In this document: positions 11,424 through 20,994 of the stretch, piece by piece
Position numbering within the stretch: the stretch's first letter is position 1
Layout: every line of letters begins with the position of its first letter
Notes under the pieces: generated by a model
Seen by the model: the letters and a program-made list of their open reading frames with translations, nothing else
Database searches by the model: none
What the model was told of the DNA's origin: nothing
Origin: Steinernema hermaphroditum
Lineage: Eukaryota > Nematoda > Chromadorea > Rhabditida > Steinernematidae
Length of the DNA: 64,000 nucleotides
Direction of reading: 5' to 3'
Assembly: GCA_030435675.1 (NCBI GenBank)
Contig: CM059622.1
Location: 10,478,001-10,542,000, forward strand
Position numbers and translations under genes: made by a program

Positions 11424-12000
11424 CTACTTGAAAGGCTGGCTCGGGTAGCCATAGGCCGTGGAGGGACAGAGGTGGGGGAAGTTGTGGACGGCGCGGAGGG
11501 CCACCGGAGGGAGCGGAGGGCTCCGGGAATCGTCGAGCGGGAGCGGGGCGAAGTTGCCGAGATGCTCCTCCTGCTCGCGCTCCTCCTCGGCGCGCTCGAC
11601 GTAGGAGTTGCGCGTCTGGAGCTCCTGCATGACGAGCGATTGGAACTCCTGGTAGGAGGGTGGCGGCGAGTTCTCATCCTGAAAGGCGCCTTGAGGGAGT
11701 GTGGGGGCAGAGGGGACCTACAGAGTCGAGGATGCGCGCCAGATACTCGATGTAGCGGATGGCCACGCGGAGCCGTTTGATCTTCGACAGTTTGTCGTGG
11801 TTCTTCACGAAGGGAATCGCGTTTTGCAGGCTGTCGAGGGCTCTGTTAATGCTGCGATTCCGCTGGCGCTCAGTTTCCGACGACTTGAGAGATTTCGTTC
11901 CTTTCCTGAGCCTGAATGTTCTCGATAAAAACAAGAAGTTGCTGAAGATCACGCACCTTCCATCAGGGGAGCCAGTGGAGTTGTATGGGGACGACTTCAT
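11424..12000 (-). CDS. bHLH transcription factor, copy 1
   Basis: Nuclear basic helix-loop-helix regulator. Exons 11957-12000, 11722-11905 and 11424-11678 join to 160 residues. The basic region and helix 1 read ETERQRNRSINRALDSLQ, and the loop and helix 2 read HDKLSKIKRLRVAIRYIEYL. The second exon encodes an acidic, Pro-rich tail ending YPSQPFK. The KLSKIKxLRxA helix 2 resembles the Hand/Twist/Ptf1 classes, but I cannot assign a family member. An ATG 33 nt upstream is in frame; I chose 12000 because the paralog at 18.7 kb starts at the equivalent place and has the same three-exon structure. From helix 2 to the 3'UTR it is almost identical to that paralog, including the intron. Confidence 0.8.
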
Positions 12001-12157
12001 CTGGAACCGTCTTTGGCTTGGATGCAAATTCATGTATGATGATTTTGCTTAAATCCCCACGTTTTCGCGGATTTTACAACAAGGACGCCCTTTCCCAGGA
12101 ACATGCATACACTCTCACAATTGTTCGAATTCGACCTCTTCATGTGGAGAGAGAGTT

Positions 12158-12281
12158 GTGATTATGAGAGCGAAAGGTGAGATTTACGGTCAGAAGAACA
12201 GACGAAGCGTGAGTCGCCGAAGTGCGCTTCACACATGCGGCGTTTACGGTCTGGGAGAAGAGCGCTCCTGAAGAGGCTCCT
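12158..12281 (+). repeat. Direct repeat C, copy 1
   Basis: About 122 bp, nearly identical to 17,141-17,268 in the same orientation (shared run begins ATTATGAGAGCGAAAGGTGA). Open on the minus strand in both copies, but I recognise no protein. It lies 5' of bHLH copy 1, while copy 2 lies 5' of bHLH copy 2. Confidence 0.75.
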
Positions 12282-12710
12282 TTCCTCTGCGGTCTTTTTC
12301 CGAAGCGTAGAGGTGTGAAGTGCCTGAGCTTGGGATGGCAGGTTGTTGTAGAATGGATACAAAAACGAAACCTGGTTCGACTACGGTACCTTTTCTGCTG
12401 TTTACGAGTGCCCCCGGATAATCCCCATCTCGCGCGCACTTTGGCTCTCTCAAGGCGCCACCTCGAGCAGATCCTCTTGCAGCAGCACAAGAAGTAAACA
12501 TAGCATTAGAGGGTTTTTTTTTTGCTTTTTTGGCGTTTTTTCCGACTGACTTCTTCAGCATTACCTGGACTGTCACTCACTCTAATTGGCGTCTCCGAAC
12601 GCATTCGTTAGTGCAGTCGAGCGTGGACAGATTGGACGCCAAAATGAAACCCACACCAAAAAACCTGTTGGCTATCGCTTGGCGCCTTGAACTTCAAGGA
12701 ACTTTCAGAC

Positions 12711-12717
12711 TATAAAA
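12711..12717 (+). promoter_or_regulatory. TATA box of the collagen gene
   Basis: TATAAAA 36 nt before the collagen ATG, typical of nematode cuticle-collagen promoters, which are short and often not trans-spliced. Confidence 0.65.
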
Positions 12718-12752
12718 CGCCTGGTTAGGCTAGAAGAGTCACATCTGTCGAG

Positions 12753-13640
12753 ATGCTCGCAGAGAAGACGATCGTCCTCGCAGCTTCGGCCTGCGCGGCC
12801 CTCGCGGTCGCCGCCTGTCTTCTGGTGATCCCCTCGCTTTACCAAACCATCAACGAGATACACGATGAAGTGATGGATGGCGTCCAGGTGTTCCGCGTGG
12901 AGACTGATGCCGCCTGGACGGATATGATGGACGTCCAGCTCTCCGTCAGCCCACCCACCAAGCCTCGTGAGAACCCCTTCGGAAGCATTTTCCGCGCCAA
13001 GCGTCAGGACTTCTCCGGCCTCCCCGCCTGGTGCCAATGCCAACCCGCCAAGCCCAAGTGTCCCCCTGGCCCTCAGGGAAAACCCGGGCCACCCGGACAG
13101 GACGGCACCCCGGGCGTGCCGGGACCCCCCGGATTGGACAACTACGAGCCGGGCAAGAAGAAGTGCCCGAACGACCCCCCTCCTTGCAAGATCTGTCGTC
13201 CAGGCCCGGTCGGACCCCCGGGTCCCGACGGTCCTCCTGGACCTCAAGGACCGAAGGGATCCGATGGACGACCTGGAGTCCGTGGAAATCCCGGACAGCA
13301 AGGAACTCGAGGAGCGCCTGGTGACCAGGGACCGTCCGGCGTGCCAGGGCCCAACGGCATGAAAGGACCCGATGGAAGGGACTTCCAGCGTGTGGTCTCC
13401 AAACGAGGCCGTCCTGGAATCAGAGGACCTTCAGGTCCAGCTGGAAACCCCGGCCTCAATGGCAACCCTGGAATGGACGGCGCTCCTGGGATGCAGGGGT
13501 CTCCCGGACAAGAAGGAGTCCCCGGAAGGGATGGAATGGATGGCCAGCAGGGAGAGCCCGGCGCCGGCGGCGTTCCTGGTACCGACGCTGCCTACTGTCC
13601 CTGTCCCCCTCGATCTGCGGTCTTCGTCGGTCGCTCCTAA
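12753..13640 (+). CDS. Cuticle collagen (col family)
   Basis: Secreted structural protein of the nematode exoskeleton; 295 residues in a single exon. Residues about 7-33 are the hydrophobic N-terminal anchor. A furin-type site FRAKRQ lies near residue 85 before the mature chain. Cysteine knots CQC and CKIC flank the first short Gly-X-Y block (about 107-132), and long Gly-X-Y blocks follow with brief interruptions (for example [10 protein letters not shown], another basic cleavage-like spot). The chain ends with CPCP and a short tail. The three-block arrangement with cysteine pairs matches the nematode type; the subgroup is not assigned. A TATA box and AATAAA (13678-13683) bracket it. The stop is only 54 nt from the convergent fukutin-like stop. 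Confidence 0.93.
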   Translation: MLAEKTIVLAASACAALAVAACLLVIPSLYQTINEIHDEVMDGVQVFRVETDAAWTDMMDVQLSVSPPTKPRENPFGSIFRAKRQDFSGLPAWCQCQPAKPKCPPGPQGKPGPPGQDGTPGVPGPPGLDNYEPGKKKCPNDPPPCKICRPGPVGPPGPDGPPGPQGPKGSDGRPGVRGNPGQQGTRGAPGDQGPSGVPGPNGMKGPDGRDFQRVVSKRGRPGIRGPSGPAGNPGLNGNPGMDGAPGMQGSPGQEGVPGRDGMDGQQGEPGAGGVPGTDAAYCPCPPRSAVFVGRS

Positions 13641-13677
13641 ACCGCTTCTTCTCCTTTGCTGTCCCCTTTTGGTCAGA

Positions 13678-13683
13678 AATAAA
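13678..13683 (+). terminator. Collagen poly(A) signal overlapping the convergent gene's 3' end
   Basis: AATAAA 38 nt after the collagen stop. On the opposite strand the stop codon of the fukutin-like gene (13694-13696) itself overlaps an AATAAA (complement of 13690-13695), so the two transcripts must end in almost the same place or overlap. Confidence 0.6.
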
Positions 13684-13693
13684 GCATTTTTTA

Positions 13694-15233
13694 TTAATAG
13701 TGGATGATGACGTCGTCGAGCGTTTTGTTCCAGTTTCCGTCCGCAAAAACGAGCCGATCGTGACCGGTGTAGAAGTAGTTCTCCTGGGGCTCCTTCCAGT
13801 CCGTCTTACCGTAACTCGTCTCCAGAACTTCGATGTAGTTGCAGGCGACGAAGAAGAGTTCCCCTAGAAGGTCGCCCGTACAGAGTTCGTCGATCGTCGG
13901 GATCAGATTCCTGAAAAGCGTCTTGCACTTTGAGGAGATTCCTCGATGCCATCTACCGTAGTCTCTGCCATCCGGAGTCTTTTCCGTAGGTGATGCCGAT
14001 CCACTCAAAGGTCGAGTTGTGTTTGTATCGGTAGAAAACGTCGGCGTAGGTGTCCTTGACGGATCCAGGGATCTTCACTGTCATCTCGCGGGCGTACTCG
14101 TTCTAGAAGCTCGCTTGGTTAAGGGAGGGTTACTACTGTAGATCTTACGTCTCCGATTCTTCTGAGAAGGCGGAAATCAGATCGGTCCTTCAGGGAGTTC
14201 ATGAAGTCTTCCTGGAACTCGTCCACTTTTATCCAGATATCGATGTCGGTCGTATAGGGAATTACTCCGCAGTTTCGGAACCATCCTGAAGAGACGGATG
14301 GTAGTGGCTGAGCAAAGCGGCTCTCGGCCCTCTAAGAGCCCCTCGAATAATCGATTGTTTTCGCTCTCGTAGTCCCTTTCACATGCGACGTTTTCTTATC
14401 ACACAATTTTACGGAAGGCACATTATGACTCCTAAAGACTCACCAAGAAGAGTTCCAGCGGCCAAACTGGGCACTTGTCCAGTGCCCAGAAGTTCGGTCG
14501 TGAACATCTTGAGATTCGCGATGTGTTCTGCCGTGATGATCGAATCGTTAGAGGGGAACTTCTTGGCCAGCTCCCTGTCACAGCTGACGAAGCGGCCGTT
14601 CCGCCACCATAGAAGGAATCTATCGATGTCCTTGGGCACTCTAACCAGCTTCTGATCGATCGGATCGAATCTGAGAATCCAGGCATGTCACGGACCCTCC
14701 GAGCCACTCATACTTATCGAAAGCCCTTTCGAGGACATCGAGGCGCTCCTCGCCGGCCACTTTCCAGTAGTTCTGCGCGGGTGACCGCTGGATGACGCTG
14801 ACCACCAGTTGCTTGGCGTAGATCTTCCCGAAGAGCTTCTTGATGACTGCAGTATCAGGGGAAAGAACTTCGATCGACCATGTTCTATCGTTCTAGAGTG
14901 CTATGTAACGAACTCTTCTCTTCCATCTTCGCGTACCCCAAAGTGGGCCTTGAAGCGAGTTTCCACTTCGGAGGAACTGTTCAAGAAGGTCCCGACCTGT
15001 AGACTCGGACTCACTCTGACTTCGATGCATTTCGACTCGGCCACGCAGGAGAGAATTTTGGGATCGAGCGCCACCAGATCGAGGTCTTTAAGGGCAAACA
15101 CGTTGATGAGGTGAGATGGAAATTGTGAACTAAAAGGGACTTTATTCCAAGGGACAGAAGAAAGTGCTCACCTGGAAGTTGCAAAGGAAAATGTTGCGAA
15201 AAATAAAGCCAAATAGATACATGCAGACTCCAT
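13694..15233 (-). CDS. Fukutin-like (LicD/FKTN family) glycosyl-phosphate transferase
   Basis: Probable Golgi type II membrane enzyme of the fukutin/LicD family, which transfers sugar-phosphate groups to glycans. The start MESACIYLALFFATFSF is a signal anchor. Downstream exons encode FALKDLDLVALDPKI, then DIDRFLLWWRNGRFV, AEHIANLKMF and GTLLG, then CGVIPYTTDIDIWI with the DxD motif of the nucleotidyltransferase fold, and finally LETSYGKTDWKEP in the last exon, the conserved C-terminal YG..W.EP signature. Interior splice sites were not all resolved, so this is a span, not an exact model. Nematodes have many such genes, so orthology to human FKTN is not claimed. Part of the region near 14,300-14,450 is intron. 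Confidence 0.75.
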
Positions 15234-15359
15234 TGCTCTTAAATGGTCATATGAGGGGAGACGCGGCGCGGGCAGATGTGGAAATCATACAGTGGAAGGT
15301 TCCACAAGCATTGTGAGGGGGGGAGAGAGAGGGAGAGCGTTATCACGGCTGTTATCATG

Positions 15360-16395
15360 TACGTGTGATTACGAGTTTATCTTCTCGTATCGAAGGCTTA
15401 CACCTTGCGAGACGTCATATATGCACAAAAAGGCACTAATCACACCGTAGTCGCTGATTTTCCTCTGGCTTCGGCTGGAGATGGCATCCGAGAAGAACGA
15501 TCAGTGGTCCCATTAGTATGCGCGGGCGTTGAAGTGGCGAAGAGCTTGAATCAAGTCGCAGCGGACGGAGCGGGATCCCATCTTCAGCTGGCAGCGCAGA
15601 CGTCGGAGTTGCAACGCTTCTTCGGCTTCTCTGGCCGCGCGGGTGGAGTCGGGCGGTTGTGACGGTCTTCTTGGCAAGGCGGTGGAACTACGGCTTCCTG
15701 GTGTTCCAGGCCTTCTGGGAGCCGGGGCGATCATTGCGTCCGCAATGACAATCGAGAACGACCTCTTACTCAACTCATTCGCCTCAGACAGCCTCAGAGA
15801 GAGAGCGAGTGGACGACCCGACCGATCGCTGGGGACACAAATGAAAGACCGTACGTGTGATTATACACGATTTATCTTCCCGAATCAACGGCTTACGCCG
15901 TGCAGGACGTCTCATATATGCACAATGAAGAACAATATCACACCGTGGTCGCTGATTTTCTTCTTGTTTCGGAGGAGCAGACAAATCCGAAGAGAATCCA
16001 GCGTTCCCATCAGTATGCGCGGGCGTCGAAGTCGTGAAGAGTTGATCCCGGAAGTGGCGCGGCGGTGGAGCACAGCTAACGGAGCGGAGAGCCATCTTCG
16101 GTTCAGCTGGCGGCGTAGATTTCGCAGTTGCAGCGCGGCTTCTCTGGCGGCGCGGGTGGAGTCGGGCGGTTGTGACGGCTTCTTGGCGAGACGGTGGAAC
16201 TACGGCTCCCTGGTGTTTCAGGCCTTCTGGGAGCCGGGGCGATCATTGAGCTAACAACGATGGCCAAGAACGACCGCTCACTCAACTCATTCGGCTCCAG
16301 ACAGCCTCTGAGAGAGCGAGTGGACGACCCGACCGATCGCTGGGGGCACAAATGAAAGACGGCGCGGACGGTAAGACGCTTAAAGACGTACGTGT
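15360..16395. repeat. Two tandem copies of a ~0.5-kb repeat (repeat D)
   Basis: Copy 1 spans about 15,360-15,852 and copy 2 about 15,852-16,395. Both open with a GTGTGATTAnnnn...TTTATCTTC stretch and share the core GGTGGAACTACGGCTCCC-type run, AGGCCTTCTGGGAGCCGG and GAGTGGACGACCCGACCGAT. Copies differ by small indels. A third, diverged, inverted copy lies near 37,400-37,640. No transposase or terminal repeat was seen. Confidence 0.7.
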
Positions 16396-16499
16396 GATAC
16401 TATGAGCATATAGCTACTATGGTGCGTATGTCTTTCTGACCGCATTGTACAAGCACTCCACACTCTTTTTCTGGCTAAATTACCATTGGATTCCCAAAA

Positions 16500-17030
16500 G
16501 TTCGACTATCTTGTACCGCATCTTTTTAAGTTGACCTCCACAAAGGCTCTCCACTTTAAGCTCAGAGACTCTGAACACTGAACTGAATGACAACTGAATC
16601 ACCTGTGTTCATTCGTAGGTGACGACATCAGAGTAAATCACTGAGAATACGATAAAGAGGTCGAAAATCGGGCAAAACACAAAGTTGCCAACAAAGTAAG
16701 CTGATGCTACAGACGCCAATGGTGAATACTTTGCGATATCTGCAGTATATTACGTAGACAAACAATCGTTGCCAAAGTGGCCCTTTTTCAACTGAACAAC
16801 CCAATAATTCCCTCTTCTTGTTGCCGAATACGTAAGAGGCTGCCGCCACGCGGGATCCCCTTTGAACGCAACACACACTGACACAACTGTCACTACAGCA
16901 ACACGCGAACTAATTCAGTAGCCGAAGTACGACTGTGTGTCTCCAAGTCGACCTCCACAATGGTTCTCTACTTTTAGAGATCTTGAACATTGAACTGGGT
17001 GACAACTGAACAATCCAATAGTCCCCTCTT
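16500..17030. repeat. Degenerate fragments of a mariner-like repeat (repeat E)
   Basis: Two pieces (about 16,500-16,740 and 16,920-17,020) resemble the interior of the element at 17,334-18,250: each holds a GACCTCCACAA-containing run followed by a CTCAGAGA/AGAGATCTTG-like segment, and the first continues into AGAGGTCGAAAATCGG and GAATACTTTG as the intact element does. They are probably older, truncated copies. Confidence 0.5.
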
Positions 17031-17140
17031 CTTGTTGACACAGAAGCATACGGTAGCACATCCGTCCGTGATCTTTTATGCTTCCCCTTTGGTGCTTCCG
17101 GTTCTGCTTTCAGCGCCCTCGTTCGCACGTGAACAAAACG

Positions 17141-17268
17141 GTGATTATGAGAGCGAAAGGTGAGATTTACGGTCAGAAGAACAGACGAAGCGTGAGTCAC
17201 CGAAGTGCGCTTCGCACGTGCGGCGTTTACGGTCTGGGAGAAGAGCGCTCCTGAAGAGACTCCTGCCT
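17141..17268 (+). repeat. Direct repeat C, copy 2
   Basis: Partner of 12,158-12,281, same orientation and about 95 percent identical by eye. It sits 66 bp from the left end of the mariner-like element. Confidence 0.75.
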
Positions 17269-17333
17269 CATTTTGGCTTTCGGAATGAAAAAGGTGTGAA
17301 CTCTCATTGCCGTGAGATGATACAATGATTGTA

Positions 17334-18250
17334 TTGGGTTGGTGCATTGAAAATGTCAGTGACATAAACATGGCATAATTTCGCAGTATTTACTCACAGG
17401 GAACAACTGATGGGCGCATTGTGGAGTACAGTGAACTATAACCCTACATTATGATTTTCCCCTTGTCCATTGCATTCTTCCTGATCATGGAGAAGTATCC
17501 CAGTATGACGGTCCTTAATCTGGTACCTCACAATTGCGAAATACGAAGTGATGTACGGGATTCCTATGGTTTTAATTGTGTGATGGACGTTGATTGCTGC
17601 CAATCACGTACACCGTTATGTCTTATCTTCCGAATGCACCTATCGTTGTGTTTGTCATATATCACAACATGAGCTAATCTCAAAAAGACGGCCTTCTCGG
17701 ATCACCATGTTCCGTTAACTCTAACGTTTCCAATTGGTTAAGTACTATAACAGACAATGGGGATATGCATCAGGTAGCTGTCGCTCGTAGCTACTATGCC
17801 TAACATAGTGACTGCACGAGTTCATTTTTACTTCACAGAAATAGAGGCCAAGTGTGGAAAAAATGACCCTTGGATCGACAAAACGTCCGACTGCCCGTGG
17901 CCGTGTATTTCCAAGTCGACCTCCACAAAAGCTCTCTACTTTAAACTCAGAGATTTCTTTTTTGTTGTCTATATAGCACTGTCTTAGCTCTATCTTACTC
18001 TCACCTGTGCTCATCCATAAGTGACGATATCAAAAGAAACTATCCAAAATAAGGTTAAGAGGTCGAAAATCGGAGCAAAAAGGTTTTTCAATTTTTAACC
18101 CCGTGTATTCTACAAACGAGGAATCCGGATGTTGCCTATAAAGTGGACTGAAGTTGTACATAAGAACGATGAATACTTTGTCTGAAATCTTTGTGTTTTG
18201 TTTCTGTAAATAATCACAAAATGATCTGACATTTCAATGCACCAACCCAA
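17334..18250. mobile_element. Mariner-like non-autonomous element
   Basis: Terminal inverted repeats of about 25 bp begin TTGGGTTGGTGCATTG at both ends (left 17334, right complement ending 18250; one 1-nt indel between arms). Each end is flanked by the dinucleotide TA (17332-17333 and 18251-18252), the target-site duplication of Tc1/mariner transposons. The 917-bp interior has no intact transposase. It contains one copy of repeat E, of which older fragments lie just upstream. Confidence 0.75.
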
Positions 18251-18720
18251 TAGAATGGATAAAATGTGTCCGAATAAAGGTACTGCTGCAAAATAGCGAA
18301 CTTGCAAAGATTGTGTTCTGTTTGCACAGTACGTTCAAATGTGGTCATCTGTCATGTCGTTCTGTTTGTCTCGTGGCTGCACGCTGTTTCAAAGGATACA
18401 AGCAAGGGGTTCGCCGTCTTTTGCGGGCTTCGGATCCACAAAATGAGCTTTGACCACATGTATTGGCGCCTAGTGCCTACAGAGAACAGCCGAGTGTCCA
18501 TCTGTTGACTCAAGCACCTCCTTTTCTGTCCTCAAAAATGATTAACGGCCACAAGTCCTGTGCACGATTACGATACTCTCTTCTGTTTATAACTCGATCG
18601 GCTAATCCGTCGGTCGCGCGCACTTTGACTCCCAACTCCTCCCGCTCCGCCTTTCGCAGGAGCCGCCCAGACGTGCTCGTTCCTAAAGCTGAGTTCAGTC
18701 CAAGCTGCAAGTGATCCAAG

Positions 18721-19311
18721 ATGAGGCCGTCCTCTTCCTCCCACGACTCCTCGAACGACGACTGCGAACTCAGGTATTCGGTCGTCCCTTCTATGTACCA
18801 CCAAGGAGCAGCTTTAGGAAAGCGCGCAAAAGAGTTGGCAAAGCAACGCGATCGGCCGACATCGAGCGCAGAAGGAACCTCGACATCAATTCTGCCCTCG
18901 AGAAGCTGCAGGACATCATTCCAGTCATCCAGCACCACGACAAACTGTCGAAAATCAAACGGCTCCGCGTGGCCATCCGCTACATCGAGTATCTGGCGCG
19001 CATCCTCGACTCTGTAGGTCCCCTCTGCCCCCACACTCCCTCAAGGCGCCTTTCAGGATGAGAACTCGCCGCCACCCTCCTACCAGGAGTTCCAATCGCT
19101 CGTCATGCAGGAGCTCCAGACGCGCAACTCCTACGTCGAGCGCGCCGAGGAGGAGCGCGAGCAGGAGGAGCATCTCGGCAACTTCGCCCCGCTCCCGCTC
19201 GACGATTCCCGGAGCCCTCCGCTCCCTCCGGTGGCCCTCCACGCCGTCCACAACTTCCCCCACCTCTGTCCCTCCACGGCCTATGGCTACCCGAGCCAGC
19301 CTTTCAAATAG
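18721..19311 (+). CDS. bHLH transcription factor, copy 2
   Basis: Paralog of the minus-strand gene at 11.4-12.0 kb with identical architecture: exons 18721-18773, 18818-19013 and 19057-19311, 167 residues. The N-terminus is Ser-rich (MRPSSSSHDSSNDD). The basic region and helix 1 read DIERRRNLDINSALEKLQ and helix 2 HDKLSKIKRLRVAIRYIEYL. The tail is the same acidic, Pro-rich exon ending YPSQPFK. The DNA-contacting first half differs strongly from copy 1, while everything from the loop onward, including the 43-nt intron and about 65 nt past the stop, is about 99 percent identical. The two proteins may therefore bind different sites or partners while sharing helix 2 and the tail. Class assignment is uncertain (Hand/Twist-like). 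Confidence 0.8.
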
Positions 19312-19709
19312 CCGCCGCATCAAAGGAGCTGAGGTCGGATTAGGCGCGCGCCAGAAGGCGCTTTCGGGACGATTGCGTGTATCGTTGTAATTAAACTGCT
19401 TACTAATAAAGTTTATTGACATCTCGGCTGCTTTTTGACTCAACCAGTGTTTGGACTCTTGACATCCAAAACCTGGTTCAGAGGAAGGCAATTATTGAAG
19501 TGAGCAACTTGAATTTATGTTGGCCGTTTTGTGTTGGCCAGAAGGCGCATTTTGCTTGAAGCTATGTACATATCCACCCATCAAGAGAACGTTAACAGAA
19601 GCGGATCGAATAAAGAAGGAAAAGACGGGCGTTTCTCAACCTGTGTTTGGCACCTTGGGCTCGAATCATATGAACATTTCCCCCGTACGAGATCCATTGG
19701 TCAGTGGAC

Positions 19710-20118
19710 TTTGGCGCACGAATAAAAGGACAGTGTTGATAGACTACTGGAGTTGATAGATAGATTGATAGACTACTGGAGTTGATAACATTTATATCCT
19801 TATTCTTCGCTCACTTCCGTTGTTTGTTTTATAAAAACCGTTCGGAAAACGACGCCCCCAAAGAGAACACCCGAAGGCGCTCTCCGCAGTCATCAACGAC
19901 GCGCAGCCCAGTGGCCACACGCCGAACTTCCCGCTCCGGAGGCGACGTTACATCTCGTCATCACGGTGGTTTGTTGGCTTTCGAAGAAAGCGAGATGGTG
20001 AAAACACACTACAGAAATGATCCTGTGAAGTATGATTTGAAAATTGTCTCGTCGCCGACCGACCCCACCAATCGGCGGCCGTCTCTCTGCCACGGTGCGA
20101 GAGAGCGCAGACAGGCAG
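19710..20118 (+). repeat. Direct repeat A, copy 2
   Basis: Partner of 10,611-11,015. A short local duplication of the GATAGACTACTGGAGTTGATA segment occurs at its left side (19,736-19,785). The frame breaks after VKYD relative to copy 1. Confidence 0.75.
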
Positions 20119-20214
20119 AGAAGGCAGTGAAAAGGCGAGATACCTCCTTGGCGACGGAGGAAGACCCTGTTGGCATATAGATGACATTTTATTTTTAACT
20201 ATGCAGTGATAATC

Positions 20215-20935
20215 TCATTTTCTAACCTTTTTGAAACGACAATTCGCGAAGAGGGGAATAGAAAACGAAGTTTCCACTTAAAGAAGGAAGTAGGGTTGGC
20301 ATTCGAGTCATAAAAGCGACTCGAAACCGGGTTGAGTGCCAATAGCTAGAAGAAATACGAAACAAGAAGGAGTGTACGCCACCATAATAGGCCGAAAACT
20401 GAACTAAAAACACAATGAGCTAGGCGTTGAATAGATTTTGCGACTAACGTAGTGTAGGCAACGGGCAATGCAGGGGCGCCGCCTAAGAGGTCCGACATCA
20501 GCAACACCCACTGGATACGTTGGATACCCCGAAGACGCACTCTATCAAAACAAAGAAGAAATCATCAGCGATCTCATGATGCTCTGGAATGCCACTTTTT
20601 CTCCATACATTCGAGCTCGATGATCTCGGCTACTGTGCTCGAGATTGAGCACAATCTGACCTGCATGTAGTAGCTGGAGAAGGAATAGAAGGCCCCAGAA
20701 CCTTGTTTGATGGTGCCGACAGAGTCCAACCTCAGGAAGATAGACGCGACGGCAGTCTTTACTGTACTCAAGAAGGCTACGCCGATAATCAGATCAGAAT
20801 AAGGCGCCCGAAGGGGACAAACACAGTAAATGTTCCTCAGTTCGCAGCGCTGTGCGGAGAAGGAAGCTCTATTCGGTGAACCGATTAGTTGAAAGAGTCG
20901 CGCTCGGAAAGCATGCTCTGAGAACGTCAACCGCG
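20215..20935 (-). other. Possible exons of an unrecognised membrane protein
   Basis: Minus-strand segments with hydrophobic, receptor-like character: SDLIIGVAFLSTVKTAVASI with FYSFSSYYM (about 20,670-20,810) and IQRIQWVLLMSDLLGG (about 20,470-20,530). They could be pieces of a serpentine receptor or other multi-pass protein, possibly decayed. I could not build a complete model, find a start, or name a family. Confidence 0.25.
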
Positions 20936-20994
20936 TAGCTGTAATCCCAACGGGCTAATTATTTTGTACATAGGAGCACTTAATAAATATAGAA

